A stretch of 64,000 bases of DNA from Prorocentrum cordatum (GCA_963575745.1 CAUYUJ010014349.1:792285-856284); one strand, 5' to 3'. Counted from the stretch's first letter, positions 1 to 10,610 are shown. Numbers and translations: made by a program. Notes: generated from the letters alone by a model not told the origin.

Positions 1-182
1 AGGGCTGAGGCTGAGGCCGAGGCTGAAGCAGACTGAGGCTGAGGCTGAAGCAGGCTGAGGCTGAGGCTGAGGCAGGCTGAGGCTGAGGCTGAGGCTGAGG
101 CTGAGGCAGGCTGAGGCTGAGGCTGTGACTGCGACTGCCGTTGCCACTGCGACTGTCATCGCGAATGCGACTACGACTGCGA
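1..182. repeat. GAGGCT hexamer microsatellite
   Basis: Runs of GAGGCT with occasional GAGGCA variants occupy roughly the first 120 bases and decay into GACTGC-like hexamers up to about 182. No coding signal is seen. The array probably continues to the left of the window. Confidence 0.9.
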
Positions 183-539
183 GAACAGCAGAATTCTACA
201 ACTGGATTCTCATCTGAATCTTAAGGGGAATGCTTCCAGATATGCTCCTACACATCGCTGTTAGGTTGCTTTGCCGGGATAATGTTTATTAATCGTCATC
301 CCGCATTATTGTGAAGCCGGCCCCCTCGCGCTGCCCCCCAGTCTGCGCGCCGCCGAGTTCGGATGCGTTTCGACCGGAGCCTGCTTTCGGACAGGGGGCC
401 CGTCGAGACCACGGCGGCTCTCTCGGCCTGGTAGTCCAGAGCCGCTCGAGCTCTGCACCTGGGCCCCTTTCCAAGCTCCAGACGGCCCCGCGTTTCGAGG
501 CGGGCCCGGCCGGTAAGGCGAGGTGCCTCCAGAGGGCCC
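183..539. other. GC-rich sequence without recognisable gene
   Basis: Both strands carry short ORFs, but none resembles a known family or shows the exon signals seen elsewhere in the window. I see nothing specific here. Confidence 0.5.
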
Positions 540-724
540 AGAAACGACGGAAAAAAGAAGGGTAGGGCAAAACAGGGCTAGGATCGGGATAAATCGCTCC
601 AGAGCGTTCCGGAGCGCTCTCAGAGCGTTCCGGAACGCTCTGGAGCGGCCGCGGCGCCCAATACATCCTCCAAACCCGCTGATTCATCCCGATCCGATTT
701 TGTCCCGACCTTCGCGTCGTTTTA
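540..724. mobile_element. Foldback element with nested inverted repeats
   Basis: The ends are inverted copies: AAACGACG near 542 pairs with CGTCGTTT near 715-722, and the stretch at about 561-590 pairs with 690-712 (GGGCAAAACAGG against the complement of TTTTGTCCCG). A central palindrome at 596-648 has 19-bp arms starting CGCTCCAGAGCGTTCC. There is no ORF of interest. It looks like a non-autonomous foldback or MITE. No target duplication was identified. Confidence 0.6.
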
Positions 725-1438
725 TAGGGCCGCCGTTGTTGACGAGCGAACAGCACACACCCATACCCATGGGGGGGCAGGCGGGGCTATGGGCGCGTGT
801 TGTCGGATGGGGGTCCCCGCGCGAAAAGGAAGCGTTCCCAGGGGTCCGACCGACAACCTGCACCCATACCCATAGCCGGTCCTTATCCCTCCGACATCCC
901 TATGGGTATCCATCGGTCGTTCAAAGTAGGTGTTTTTGGAGTCCCAGATGCCAATCTACTTTAGGCGCCTTCCTACTTCAAGGATCGAGCGGCTTCACCT
1001 TATCCTTCCTTCTCCCCAGGCGGGCGGAAGCCTCATCTGCTTCCAGCGCTTTCCCGATCGTGCTTCTACCTGTACTTCTTCCGACCGATGGGCATGGGTG
1101 TGTCTTGGTCACTCGACCTGATCCCGAGGCTTTGCCTCCTCCCGGCCTCGCTCTGAGGCTGCGCCCCCCTTCTTCTCCCCCGTCTCTGCGTAATTCAAGC
1201 TCTGCGCGGCCCGCTTAGCTTCGACCGGAAGAGGTGCGCTCTCGACCCGCGAATCAAAAACAAGTGTGTCTTGGTCCCTCGTCAGTGGTCTCGACCGGCC
1301 CTCCCCCGACGGTCCACTCGGTCCGCGCTGGCCCCGCGCCTCGGCACCGAGCGAGGAGGCCCGAGGAGCCGCGGCCTGCTCCCGAGGCGCCTGCTCCGCC
1401 CCTCGCCCGGGCCCGCCTCGGCGCGCCGCGGCGCGCCG
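725..1438. other. Non-coding or unassigned GC-rich sequence
   Basis: It contains an imperfect inverted repeat built on ACCCATACCCAT (about 757-772) and ATGGGTATCC (about 902-911). Long ORFs on both strands are low-complexity products of GC-rich sequence and carry no recognisable domain. Confidence 0.4.
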
Positions 1439-1592
1439 CCTCGGCCCCGACGGCGGCAGCGACGGCGACCACGCCGACGGCGACCACGCCGACGGCGGCG
1501 ACGACTGCGCCGCCGCCGACGCCGCCGCCGCCGCCGCCACCGCCGCCGCCGACGGCCACGGCGGCGGCGCCAGCAACGATGACGACGACGAC
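1439..1592. repeat. GAC/GCC trinucleotide microsatellite
   Basis: Triplets of the (GAC)n, (GGC)n and (GCC)n type dominate, giving spurious open frames on both strands (Thr/Ala, Gly/Val and Arg runs). Confidence 0.85.
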
Positions 1593-1736
1593 CAGTTTTG
1601 TCGGGCGAGGCGTCACGGGGGAGGGGAGCGGTGCGTGGGAGGGGCGAAGGGAGGTGCGCCTCTCGTGCACTTTCGAGGGCCCCAAAGGGGCCCTGTGGGG
1701 CCGAACAGGGGCACGCAAGGTGCACGTTTCCCAGAC

Positions 1737-1890
1737 ATCCGGCGTCTGGACTTTTCGAGGCACAAGCCCCCGACTTCTCGACCGCTTCCCCAGGACCAGG
1801 CTTTCCTTCCGAGTCGTTTCCTGTCGGCCCCGAGGCCCGGCAAGAGGCCGACAGCTGTGAAGAGCCTCCGCTCGATGTTTGTCCGGGAGG
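1737..1890 (+). repeat. Dispersed repeat family D1, copy 1
   Basis: One of six diverged copies of a block of about 150-170 bp. Shared landmarks in order are a GGCGTCTGGAC-like start, a CGACC-rich middle, an AGTCGTTT core, and GAGGCCCGGCAA followed by GAGGCC. The other copies are near 4190, 7375, 50938, 53105 and 55495, in both orientations. Confidence 0.55.
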
Positions 1891-3060
1891 CCGGAGGTCT
1901 GGGCCCCTCACCCCCCCCGCCTGTCGCCCCCCACTGGCTGAGCAGCGGCCACGGCACGACGCCCGGCCGCGGCGGCCCGGGGGCACCCGGGCGGCGGCGG
2001 CTCCAGCGCCCGAGGCGTGCGCGCCCGTGGCGCTCGGCACCCCGGCGCCGCCGGACCCGCGGGGCCTCCTGCACGCACGCGCGGCGTCGCCGCAGGCCCG
2101 CCGCCGCGGCGCGCCGCCGACGCGCGCGAAGGGCCGGTGGCTCAGAGGAGGAGAAGGGTACACACGGTTCACTTCTAACTCTTCGAACGTTCTTTGATTC
2201 TTTGGGGGGGCCAAGACCCTTTCATTTCTGATGCTTCTGTCCTGGGCCTCTTCCTGGCCACTAGGGGGCCAGGAACACTTAGAAACGAGCGCCATTAGAA
2301 ATGAGCACGATTAGAAATGAACGACGTGTTCCCATATGGCTACCCTTCGCCCGTGTTCCCCTCTCTGGGCCTCCTGAAGGCCCTCGTCGCCGTCGCTGGG
2401 TTCGAGTCGAAGTCCTGGTCAGAACGCGCCCTGGAGAGGTCAGGGGTGTAGCGGTATTGGTACCTTCTGGTTTCCCTATTGGCGGCATACATATAGCAAG
2501 CCCAGACGTCCAGCGTCTCGAGGAGATCGAGGCGGAGTCCGGCATTGGCAGAACGCCTCCCCAGGCAAGTCGGTTGAGGAGATTTGCACCAGCTCGCTCG
2601 GCATTGGCATTCGAGTATGCCGGTGCAGTCCCCACGCGGCTTCGCTGCAGTGGAGGCCTGTCCACAGGAAACCTTCCACAAGAAGCCTACCCCTGAGACC
2701 CCAGGACGTCCATGGATTTTTGGTGTGGGAGCGTCACGCTTTCCACAGCAAAATCATCGAAACCAAGAAATCCGGGGCACCCTGGAGGCAAGCAGAGTGT
2801 TTCTTGGCATGGGCCCCCACTGGAATTGACGCCCTTTCGCAGGATAAGTTCGTTTGTTATTGGACGTCGGTTAGCTACCCCCGTTGGGGTGCACTCGGAA
2901 TGCGGTGCCGTGCGCACACGGAGTCTCTCCCTGGCATCTTTCGCTAAAGAGCGTTTTGCTCACGGGGGTTCTGTCCACCCACGATTGTGGACGCCGATCA
3001 ATGGAGAGGAAGCATGTTGCCAAATAATTCCCAGATGTCTAAAACATGTCTTTAAGCATG
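1891..3060. other. Unassigned sequence
   Basis: Several ORFs of 60-130 codons occur in many frames. None has a recognised domain, a relic leader or consistent splice phases, so no gene is called. A direct duplication near 2288-2312 (GCCATTAGAAATGAGCACGA-like) is the only clear structure. Confidence 0.4.
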
Positions 3061-3065
3061 TCGTT

Positions 3066-3103
<38 letters not shown>

Positions 3104-3180
3104 ATATATATATTCCTCTTCCTATATTTTTATAAGCCCGAGCTGGGGGAAAACCCGTCCCCCCCCCCCCCCCCAAAACC
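3066..3180. repeat. TA microsatellite plus poly-C tract
   Basis: An alternating TA run lies at about 3071-3114 and a C run at about 3158-3175. Confidence 0.9.
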
Positions 3181-3185
3181 GGACT

Positions 3186-3865
3186 CCCGGGATCTGGGGC
3201 TTTGGAACCCTCCGGACGGGCCTCGAAGCGGCCCCCCGGGCCTTGCAGGGCGTTTTGACAAGCCTTCGCAGCACACCTGGGGCGATCAGGGGGGTCATCG
3301 GAGACGTCCCAGAGACCCCCAAGACAGCACAAGAGCGCTCCAAGAGTGACCGACGTGACCTCAAGATGGCCCAAGAGGCCTCCAGGACGGCCCCAAAAAG
3401 GCCTCCAAGCGCACTCCGAAGAAGGCCCCAAGAGGCAAAACTCATTAATTTTGTATGGGTTTTTGGTGAATGTTGGGTTCTCCTCTTTTCGGCTTCCCGA
3501 CGCTCCAAGACAGCGGTCTTCTGGGTGTCCGAAGCCGCCTGGGAGGCTCCAAAATCGCCCCACAAACATCCGAAAGGGCTTCCAGGCAGTCCAAGGGAGC
3601 CCCAAAACGGCACAACACGGGTCCAAGATGGCCCTCAGAGAGCCCCATGGCGGCCCAAGATGGCCCCAAGACACCCTCCGAAGCATTCCAAATCGTGACC
3701 CAGTCGTTCAGGGAGACCGCGGTTGGAGGCAGGGTAGCCCGAGGAAGCCCCCAGAGGCCCCCAGAATACAACCAGGAGGCCTCCTGAAAGCATTAAGAAA
3801 GCCTGAAACAACTTTTGTGAGGCCCCCAGAGGCTCTCCAAGGAGGAGCCTCCGCAATAAAGAGCT
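3186..3865 (+). repeat. Degenerate CCAAGATGGCCC-type array
   Basis: Short direct repeats related to CCAAGATGGCCC / CCAAGAGGCC recur every 20-40 bp. Related arrays in the opposite orientation lie at 16165-16690 and 49680-50000. ORFs in all frames are side effects of the repeat. The central stretch around 3435-3480 is AT-richer and resembles the centre of the 49680 array. Confidence 0.6.
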
Positions 3866-3869
3866 GAGG

Positions 3870-4185
3870 AGGATGGGGAGAATGCGCAGGGTATGGCGAA
3901 CATGCGGAAAAAGAAGCATGGAGGAAGGATAACGAATCACATTGTTATAGCGGCGATGCCAGAAAAAGGCAACAAGGAGTTATCGCTAAATTGTCGACTT
4001 GACCTTCCTGCAATTCCGCCTGCATACCACACTTCAAGGACCAAGGTGCATGGCGCGAAGCGCCACTGCAGTCTTGTATGTATATATATATAAACAAAAA
4101 ACATGTTTAGAACGTGTCTCAAACATTTTAAACACATTATTTAATTCAATGGTCGGATTGTTAGGGTGTCCATTGTGATGGCATC
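3870..4185. other. Intergenic, nothing recognised
   Basis: AT-rich for this window, with a short TA run at about 4078-4092 and AAACATGTTT-like short inverted words. No gene signal. Confidence 0.4.
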
Positions 4186-4189
4186 CGCA

Positions 4190-4362
4190 AACCCGCGACA
4201 GAGGTTTTTCATAGTTTTCGGCCTCTCGGGGCCTTGTCTGGGCCTCGGGACCGTCGCAAAACGACTCGGGGGGATGGTAAGCCGGTCCCAGGAAAGTGGT
4301 CGAGGGGTCGGGGGCCCGTGTCTCGAAAAGATCGGGGCGCCAGATGTCCGGGAGTCGGGTCC
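4190..4362 (-). repeat. Dispersed repeat family D1, copy 2
   Basis: Inverted relative to copy 1. Landmarks are GGCCTCGGGACCGTC, AAAACGACTCGG, TGGTCGAGGGGTCGGGGGC and a terminal CAGATGTCC-like end. Confidence 0.6.
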
Positions 4363-4608
4363 ACATGACGCGGCCGGCCTGGGCGAGAGTTGGATACAGG
4401 ATACACACGTGGCCTGACGTATCGACGGCCCACCACGCCACCGTGCTCGGGCCGTGCATCCGGGCCCCTTCGCGGCCTTTTGCTGGATTTGTGTGGGACC
4501 TCCTGGGAGCCCTCCCCCTCGTACTCTCATGGGAAGTGATCGCAGTCCTGGTTTCTTCAGCCAGGCTCCCCGACTCGGGGCGGGCCTGGCCCCCGCCGCG
4601 TCGCGCGA

Positions 4609-4836
4609 TGGCGGCGCACGGCCAGGTACTGGTCGGCGCCGCGGGGGCCGCGCGGGCGGCGCAGGTCTTCGGCGCTGGCAGCTAGGGGCGCCTGGTCGCC
4701 GAGCTGGCTGGCGGTCTGCGGATGGTCCCGGTCGCGGAGCGCAGGTCCTGCGGCCTCGCGCGCCGTTGGCTGCTGGTCGGCGCCGCGGGGACCGCACGGG
4801 CGGTGCAGATCTTCGATTCGGGCAACTACACGTCTG
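4609..4836 (+). repeat. Local duplication of the glycosyltransferase gene start
   Basis: The bases around 4627-4670 (CTGGTCGGCGCCGCGGGG then CGGGCGG then GCAGGTCTTCG) recur at about 4771-4814 with a few substitutions. The first copy encodes a short in-frame peptide ending at a TAG near 4683, the second is part of the long ORF. This looks like a broken duplicate of the first coding segment. Confidence 0.6.
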
Positions 4837-7027
4837 CCCAGTGGGCGGGGGGGGGCTCCTGCCGCGTCCTGTACGCCCCCCGAGGGAGCGGCGCGCACGC
4901 TCTCAGCGGCGCCGAGCTCGAGCAGTTCGACCTGGTCTTCACGGACGACAGCAGCAAGGTGCCGTGGCTGGAGGCGAGCGGCAGGTATTACTTCCTGGAG
5001 GACCGCGCGTTCCCGCTGCGCGAGCACGGGAGGCATCTGGCACAGATGAAAGAGATGTTGCCGATAGACGTGAGGCGGCAAGGCATGTCCGTGTTGTTGC
5101 CGCCCAGTCTGCAGGGGGATGAGATGGCAGGCATCGTCGAAGATGGGAGTATATTGATGCCAGGTAACATGTTTGTCGATGACGGATCGTTCGAGTCGCG
5201 GCAGCGCGCGTTTCACGATTTTGTCTTCTCTGCGTTGTTAAGTGACACCACGGGGACACCGCCGCAGAGCTTGGTGGATTGCATCGCGCACGGAGTTGTT
5301 CCCATCCTGGTGGGCAAACACCAAGTGTTCAATTACACGCACTTCCTGCCGTACGGAGTCGTCAAGCTTGCGCAGTTTTCAATCGAGTTTGCGATTAATT
5401 TCATGATGAACGCGCCGGAGGACGCTTTCTACGTTTACATGAACTCCATCAAAATCGTACAGGAGTTTTTTCACATGCGCTACCGCGCTCCCTTCCACCT
5501 ACGTCTGCAGAGGCACGCAGCCGCAGCCTGCCACGCTCTGGCGAAGCCGCAGCCCGCGCTGGCTATGCTTACCATCTACTCTGCTCGGAAGAACTTCGGG
5601 CGACGAATGGCTCTGCGCGATACGTGGCTTCCACTGCTTGCGCAGGCACAGCCCCGTGTCATGTACAAGTTTCTTCTCGCGGACACGTTCCTCGACGTAG
5701 GATCTTCAGTTGACCAGTTGCTTCTCCACGAGCGGGATCTCTTCGATGATATGGTCTTCCTTGCAGGGACCACCGATGAGTACCCGATCGGTCGGAAAGG
5801 GCTTGCTGCGCTCAAGTGGGTCGCTCACCACACGAATGCGCAGTTCTGGCTGAAATCGGACGACGACATCTACATGCGCCCGCATCCAGTTTTGGAACGC
5901 TTGGGGCGCATGCAGCGAGCTGAGGCGTACTGGGGTGCGTTTGACTACAGCGGCATTGTTGTGAGGGATGTTAACGACCCTCATTATACACCCAGGGACG
6001 TGTGGACGGACGATGTGTTCCCAGCGTATGCTCGCGGTGCTTTTTTGGCTATGTCTATGGATCTTGTTCGCCAGATAGTCGCGGAGGAGCAGCGAGCAGA
6101 GCTCGCGAAGATTGTGGTGGAGGACGTATCTTACGGATTCTTTCCGGTTGCGCTGCCGCGCATATCCGCTGTAGCGTCGTATGGAGTTGGCTCGGGGCGG
6201 GGGGGGGGCGGGGGGATCCGCGGCCCATGCCACCGTAAACATGAATTGGGGCATTCTGATTTTGATTCGGTGGGTAAGACAGGGGGGACTTTGAGCGAGA
6301 AGTGGATGAAAGGCGGTCTCGACGTGGTGATGTGGCCGAATCCGACACACACGGCACCAGTCGTTGCACAGCTTGGAAGCGGACCTATGGCAGCTAGTCT
6401 TCATGCGCAACCTCACCTCCGTCACGCTGCTGGACAACGACGAGCAGCACTTCGCCATGGACCCGAAGTGCTGCACCGAGCAGAGCCACCCGAACGACTG
6501 CTGGCTGCCTCTCTCGGGCGAGACGTGGGTCGTGCACCACATCAAGCCCCAGACTTAAGTCGGGCATGTCCCTTCCCTCTACAGGAGGAATATTCGAGAA
6601 TGGTCAAGCATAGTCTGGGGACGATGTTTCGACTATTGTTGGATTATGTTTGGACTGGTTTTGAGTATTTGTTGACTTTGTCTTTACTCTTCTTCCAAAA
6701 TCCGCCTGTAGGAGGACATGCCCGGCCTAACCCCAGACGGTCCGGTGCATGTTCGCGGCCGACGTGGCCGCGGGCATCTACGAGCTCGCGGCCCCGCGCC
6801 CCCGCTCGAGCGACCTGGACGCGCTGCTCCGGAGGATGCTGGCGCACGACCCCCACGTGGAGGGAGCGCTCCACGCGGACCGCCGCGCGGCCTCCCGTGG
6901 CACCGCGCCTAGGGCGGGCGGCCTCCCCACGCTGTGCGGGTGCGTGGACACGCCCCCGGCGCACCCGGGCCAGCCGAAGCCCTCGGAGGTCCTGAAGGAG
7001 TTCAGCACCGGGCCGCGCCTCCACTGA
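4722..7027 (+). CDS. GT31-type galactosyltransferase gene, three exons
   Basis: Predicted secretory-pathway glycosyltransferase; donor and acceptor sugars cannot be told. Exon 1 runs from ATG 4722 to about 6150 (roughly 476 codons). Its first half contains SLVDCIAHGVVPI (near codon 190), reminiscent of exostosin or GT10-type donor-site motifs. Its second half has the beta-1,3-galactosyltransferase series: RRMALRDTW (codon ~300), KSDDDIYMRP with the metal-binding DDD (~385), a YARGAFLAMS block and VVEDVSYGFF (the EDV motif, ~468). Exon 2 (about 6365-6554) supplies the cysteine-containing C-terminal part ending WVVHHIKPQ. A transposon-like insert at 6555-6730 separates it from exon 3 (6731-7027), which continues in frame to TGA. 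The intron at about 6150-6365 has unresolved borders. The first Met is unproven because the upstream duplication confuses the 5' end. Confidence 0.8.
6555..6730 (+). mobile_element. Introner-like TIR element A1, inside glycosyltransferase gene
   Basis: A 176-bp insert begins TTAAGTCGGGCATGTCC and ends GGACATGCCCGGCCTAA, which are inverted copies of each other; the inverted repeat continues inward to about 30 bp (CTACAGGAGGA against CCGCCTGTAG). It is flanked by an exact 8-bp duplication, CCCCAGAC, at 6547-6554 and 6731-6738. Removing the element plus one duplication restores an uninterrupted reading frame. If retained, the frame hits TAA at 6556-6558. It has no ORF of its own, so it is non-autonomous. 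No GT donor sits at the exact border. Confidence 0.85.
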
Positions 7028-7374
7028 TGGGAGGCCGCGCGCGAAGCCTGCCCCGCCACCCCGCGCTCTCTGAGGGGGAGGGGCGGGGCTCCCTTCGTTC
7101 GGGACCTCCCGAGCGAAGCGAGTCCCGCCCGCCTCTCCCTGTGGAAATCGTGGGGGGGGGGGGGCCCGGCAGGGCTCGCACGTGGCCTCCTCACTGACGC
7201 CCGCGCCCGAGAGCGTCCCAGTGGCCCGGTGCGTGCTCGCCGCGGGGGCGCGCTGCTGGCGGGGCCCGTGGGGGAGGAGCAAGAAGCGGCCGCCGTGGCT
7301 CGCCGCGCCTCGCCTCCCCGCTCGATGCTCTTCCCCATCCCCTGCCTCGCCTCCTCCCCCTGGCCCAGGCATCG
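7028..7374. other. 3' flank of glycosyltransferase gene
   Basis: GC-rich sequence with a G run at about 7153-7164. No further exon recognised. Confidence 0.4.
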
Positions 7375-7545
7375 GGCGTCTCGAGAACGTCGCGGCGGAG
7401 GTTTGCGGCGTCTGGGGCCTCTCGGGGCCTCTGTGCTGGGCCTCGAGGCCGTCAGAGAACGGCTCGTGATGAGGAGCCGGTCGCAGGGAAGAGGTCGAGA
7501 AGTCGGGGGGCCGCGTCTCGAAGAAGTCGAGACGCCGGACGTCCG
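7375..7545 (-). repeat. Dispersed repeat family D1, copy 3
   Basis: Inverted orientation. Shared blocks are GGGCCTCGAGGCCGTC, AAGAGGTCGAGAAGTCGGGG and GACGCCGGACGTCC. Confidence 0.55.
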
Positions 7546-7861
7546 GGCCCTCCTCGTCAGCGCCACGTGTGGCAGTGGGAAGGCCGTGGAGGTAAGGCAA
7601 TCTAGAGTTGAAGGCCCTTGCCGCCCACGTGTCAGGCAGGTGCGTTCTCACCGCCTGAACAGAGGAGGGATGACGGAGAAGGAGCCAGGAGAAACAACCT
7701 CGTGATTTTCGACGTGAAGGATCCAGATCTCCGACGATTACTCTTCCCAGCGATCCTGTGGTGTTGGGTCCTCGTTTTGATGAGTCGGCGGCCCGCGTCC
7801 TCCTTCATTCCTCCTCCCTTATCCCTCCTTCTCATATCCTTGCTTCTGCACTCCGCATGCA

Positions 7862-8790
7862 AATTCCAGCGCACCCCTCACACAGTGCGTGGCCCCAAAG
7901 GGAGCTCTGCCGAAGCCCACACGGGGTGGTGGCGCATAGCCGCGTAGCGTCCCCAGCACATTGCGGCGCACTCCTCTCACGCATCGTGGCCTCATAACGA
8001 GCTCCACCGAGGTCCCCAGGGGGTGGTGCTGTATAGCGTCCCCCCGCCCATTTCGGCACACCCTTCTCACGTGTCGTAGCCTCCTGGGGAGCTCCACCGA
8101 AGGCTCCAGGGGGTGGTGCCGCATGGCGTCCCCCCGCCCATTTCAGCACACCCCTCACCGCATGCTTCGTGGCCCACTTGGGAGTTTCAAAAGGAGCCAC
8201 AAGGGGTGGGCAAAGTGTCCCCCGCCCACTTGGGCACACCCGTGACGCACATCGTGTCCCCAAGGGAAGCTCCGCGGAAGCCCCCACCAGGGAGCACATA
8301 GCGTCCCCCAGCCCATTCTGGCGCACCCCTCGCGCGCTTCGTGGCCCAATAGGGAGCTCCACGTCATGCCCCACGGGGTGCGTCCACCTGCGGCCCCCCC
8401 GCCCATTTCGGCACACCCCTCGGCACACCCGCATGCGGTCCCCGGACTGTTTCTGGCCTACCTCTCACACGCTTCTCATGAGGAGCTCCACCTGGGACAC
8501 CAGTGGGTGTGTCCACATGGAGTCCCTGGCCCAGTTTCGGCGCATTCCTCACACGCATCGTGGCCCCATAGCGGGCTCCACTTAAGGCCAGAGTGGTCAT
8601 ATCCACATGCAGCCCCCCGCCCATTTTGGCACACCCCTCACGCGCTTCGTGACCCCAAAGGGAGCTCCACCTGAGGCCCCACAGGGTGCGTCCACATGCA
8701 CCCCCCGCCCGCCCATTTTGGCACACCTCTTTCACGCTTCGTGGCCCCATGAAGAAATCCCCCCTCCTGCGTCCCATCTGCCTTTGGGTA
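7862..8790. repeat. Degenerate tandem array, units of about 80-100 bp
   Basis: About ten diverged units share GCCCATTTCGGCACACCCCTC, then CACGC-TTCGTGGCCCC, then GGGAGCTCCACC. Unit starts are near 7870, 7966, 8050, 8145, 8235, 8320, 8412, 8545, 8627 and 8722. ORFs across it are by-products. Confidence 0.8.
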
Positions 8791-8884
8791 ATCACGCATG
8801 AGCACGGTTGAGTCCTTCGCCAAGACAAGTTGTGCAATCCTGCAGTCTGTTGATAAGTTTGGAATAGCGCGTTCTGTGGACGCT

Positions 8885-9010
8885 GGGAATCGGGGGGGGG
8901 TTCGAACCCGGGAGGCCCCCCTTCCTGGGATGCAAGGGGGGGAGGGGTTCGAAGCGGGGGGCGGCCCCCCTCAGTCCAAGGAGGGGGCGTTCGAACCGGG
9001 GGTGCCCGGC
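8885..9010. repeat. G/C-run block with repeated GGTTCGAA
   Basis: Three GGTTCGAA- or GTTCGAAC-centred words (about 8899, 8946, 8989) sit between runs of G and C, with imperfect inverted symmetry. Not a tRNA: no acceptor, D or anticodon arms can be built around it. Confidence 0.5.
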
Positions 9011-9036
9011 CTGCGCAGGCGCCGGCGCCATCGGGC

Positions 9037-9260
9037 AGAGACGACGACGACGACAACGACGACGACGACGACGGCGACGAAGACGGCGACGATGACGACG
9101 ACGACGACGACGAGGACGGCGACGGCGGCGCCGTCGGACAGCGACGACGACGGCGACGGCAACGCCGACGGCGACGGCGACGCTGGCGCTGCCGCCGTCG
9201 GGCAGCGACGACGACGACGACGACGACGGCGACGGCGACGGCAACGGCGACGGCGACGGC

Positions 9261-9292
<32 letters not shown>

Positions 9293-9366
9293 CGCCGACG
9301 GCGACGGCGACGCCGACGGCGACGACGGAGGCGGCGACGGCGGCAACGGTGACGGCGACAGCGACA
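9037..9366. repeat. GAC/GGC trinucleotide microsatellite
   Basis: Nearly pure (GAC)n and (GGCGAC)n. All long ORFs across it are low-complexity. Confidence 0.9.
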
Positions 9367-9424
9367 CCCCGTCGCTTTGTCTAGCTGGGCCTCCCGCAAA
9401 TCGAGGAACAGCAATATTATCAAC

Positions 9425-9590
9425 ATGCTGAAACTCTCCGAGGTCAGCGCTGATCTCTTGGACCTTTGCTGGGCCCTCCCTGGTGCGCGGACAAAGCCAG
9501 GGACGGCGCCGGAGGCGCCGTCAAGGGGGTCCAGCGCCGATCCCCGAGAAATTCGCGCTGACCTCCGGAAGTTTCTGTTTACGCTGTTGT
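9425..9590. mobile_element. Foldback family F1, copy 1
   Basis: The left arm (AAACTCTCCGAGGTCAGCGC, 9431-9450) is matched in inverse by GCGCTGACCTCCGGAAGTTT (about 9558-9577). Inner arms carry GGGCCCTCCCTGG and CCAGGGACGGCGCC. A closely related palindrome is at 53888-54035. No ORF. Confidence 0.7.
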
Positions 9591-9637
9591 TTTGCTCCTT
9601 TGGCAGGGTCGCGGGTGGTCGCCGTACGCCGTGTCTC

Positions 9638-9790
9638 AGGAGGGGAAGACACACACAGACATAATCGTCGGTTCCAAGGCAAATGTGGAAACATATGAGA
9701 AGTGGGGGAGAAGACGAAACCTTAGAAAATATTGGAAAAGATTCGGAATCTGGGATTTGTGTCTATCTATTTGTGTGTCCCTGGGCCCCG
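9638..9790 (+). mobile_element. Introner-like element B1
   Basis: Starts GGAGGGGAAGACACACACAG and ends GTGTGTCCCTGGGCCCC, with an internal AATCGTCGG block and ATTTGTGTCTATCTATTTG near the right end. It aligns with B2 (11203-11429) and B3 (11653-11803). Ends are weakly inverted. Unlike B2 and B3, no clear target duplication is visible. Confidence 0.5.
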
Positions 9791-10235
9791 TCAGTGTCCA
9801 ACGGGCAGAGAGCAAGCCACGCCGACCTCCGAAAGTTGATGTTCATGTTTTTTGTTCACGTCAAACGGGCACTACGGGAAGCACCAACTTGCGACCTATA
9901 GGCATCCTCTTCTCTGCCACTCTCACTCTCGCAGATCACGCCCACCTCTCCTCCAAGGTCGGGGTTCGTGGCAATCTCAGGTGTTGTTGTTAGTTCCTCT
10001 GGCAAGATTTGGGGTGGTCGCCGTCCGCCGTGGCACAAGGGCAGCGAGCAAGCCACGCCCCGCCGCGGCGACGGAGCCTCCGAGCGAGCGCGCGCCTCCG
10101 CCGCGGCGCCGCCAGGCGGGCTGGCGGGCGGCCCTGCCGGGGCCGGTCGTGGCGCCCGCTCTCCTGCAGGACCCGCAGCGCGGGGGGGGGCGACGGTTCG
10201 ACCGCACGTATAAGAGGGGCCTTTTGCCGGAGGGA
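9791..10235. other. Unassigned sequence
   Basis: GC-rich from 10020 onward. No recognisable coding segment. A C/G-alternating stretch around 10080-10130 gives Ala/Arg-rich false ORFs. Confidence 0.35.
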
Positions 10236-10426
10236 CCTTCGGTGCGGGCCCACTGGGATCTGTGGGAAGCCTGCGGAACAAGCACAGTGCGAGGAGAGAG
10301 CGCAGCGTGTGTTTCTCTCCACCATGTGTTTTTTTGTCCACCGATCGCCGAGTGCGAGGCGACAGTTCCGTCTTGCGCGATTGGGTTTCGCCCCCTGGCG
10401 GCTCCCCGGAAGCCGCGCACTAGAGG
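10236..10426. mobile_element. Foldback family F2, copy 1
   Basis: Begins CCTTCGGTGCGGGCCC and ends GAAGCCGCGCACTAGAGG, with CGATCGCCGAGTGCGAGGCG inside. It shares all of these blocks with copy 2 but has about 80 bp extra after GGGATC. Confidence 0.55.
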
Positions 10427-10453
10427 TTGCTTTCGCCAGAGTGACTTTTGGTG

Positions 10454-10610
10454 TAAGTCGGGTGTGTCCGTCTACGGGAGGAATGTTCAAAAACCGTTTT
10501 TGGTTTCAAGAAACAAGTCAGGTGACGATTGAGCATTGTTGGAGCATTCTGTTGCGTATGTTTTGAACTTTCGCCCCAAATCCGCCTGTAGGAGGACATG
10601 CCCGACCCAA
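10454..10610 (+). mobile_element. Introner-like TIR element A2
   Basis: 157 bp, starts TAAGTCGGGTGTGTCCGTCTACGG and ends CCGCCTGTAGGAGGACATGCCCGACCCAA. Flanking TTTGGTG (10447-10453 and 10613-10619) looks like the target duplication. The preceding G makes a GTAAGT donor across the junction. It sits at the left terminus of foldback F2 copy 2, so it is a nested insertion. Confidence 0.75.

Noticed and set aside
1266-2295. Several ORFs over 300 codons on both strands
   Set aside because: Caused by GC-rich triplet sequence with few stops; no domain, splice phase or leader evidence.
6778-7651. Minus-strand ORFs overlapping the glycosyltransferase 3' end
   Set aside because: Arg/Pro/Ala-rich shadow frames of GC-rich DNA; the plus strand has a phase-consistent exon.
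8895-8915. GGTTCGAACCC as a tRNA T arm
   Set aside because: It recurs as GGTTCGAA three times in a G/C-run block and no other tRNA arms fit.
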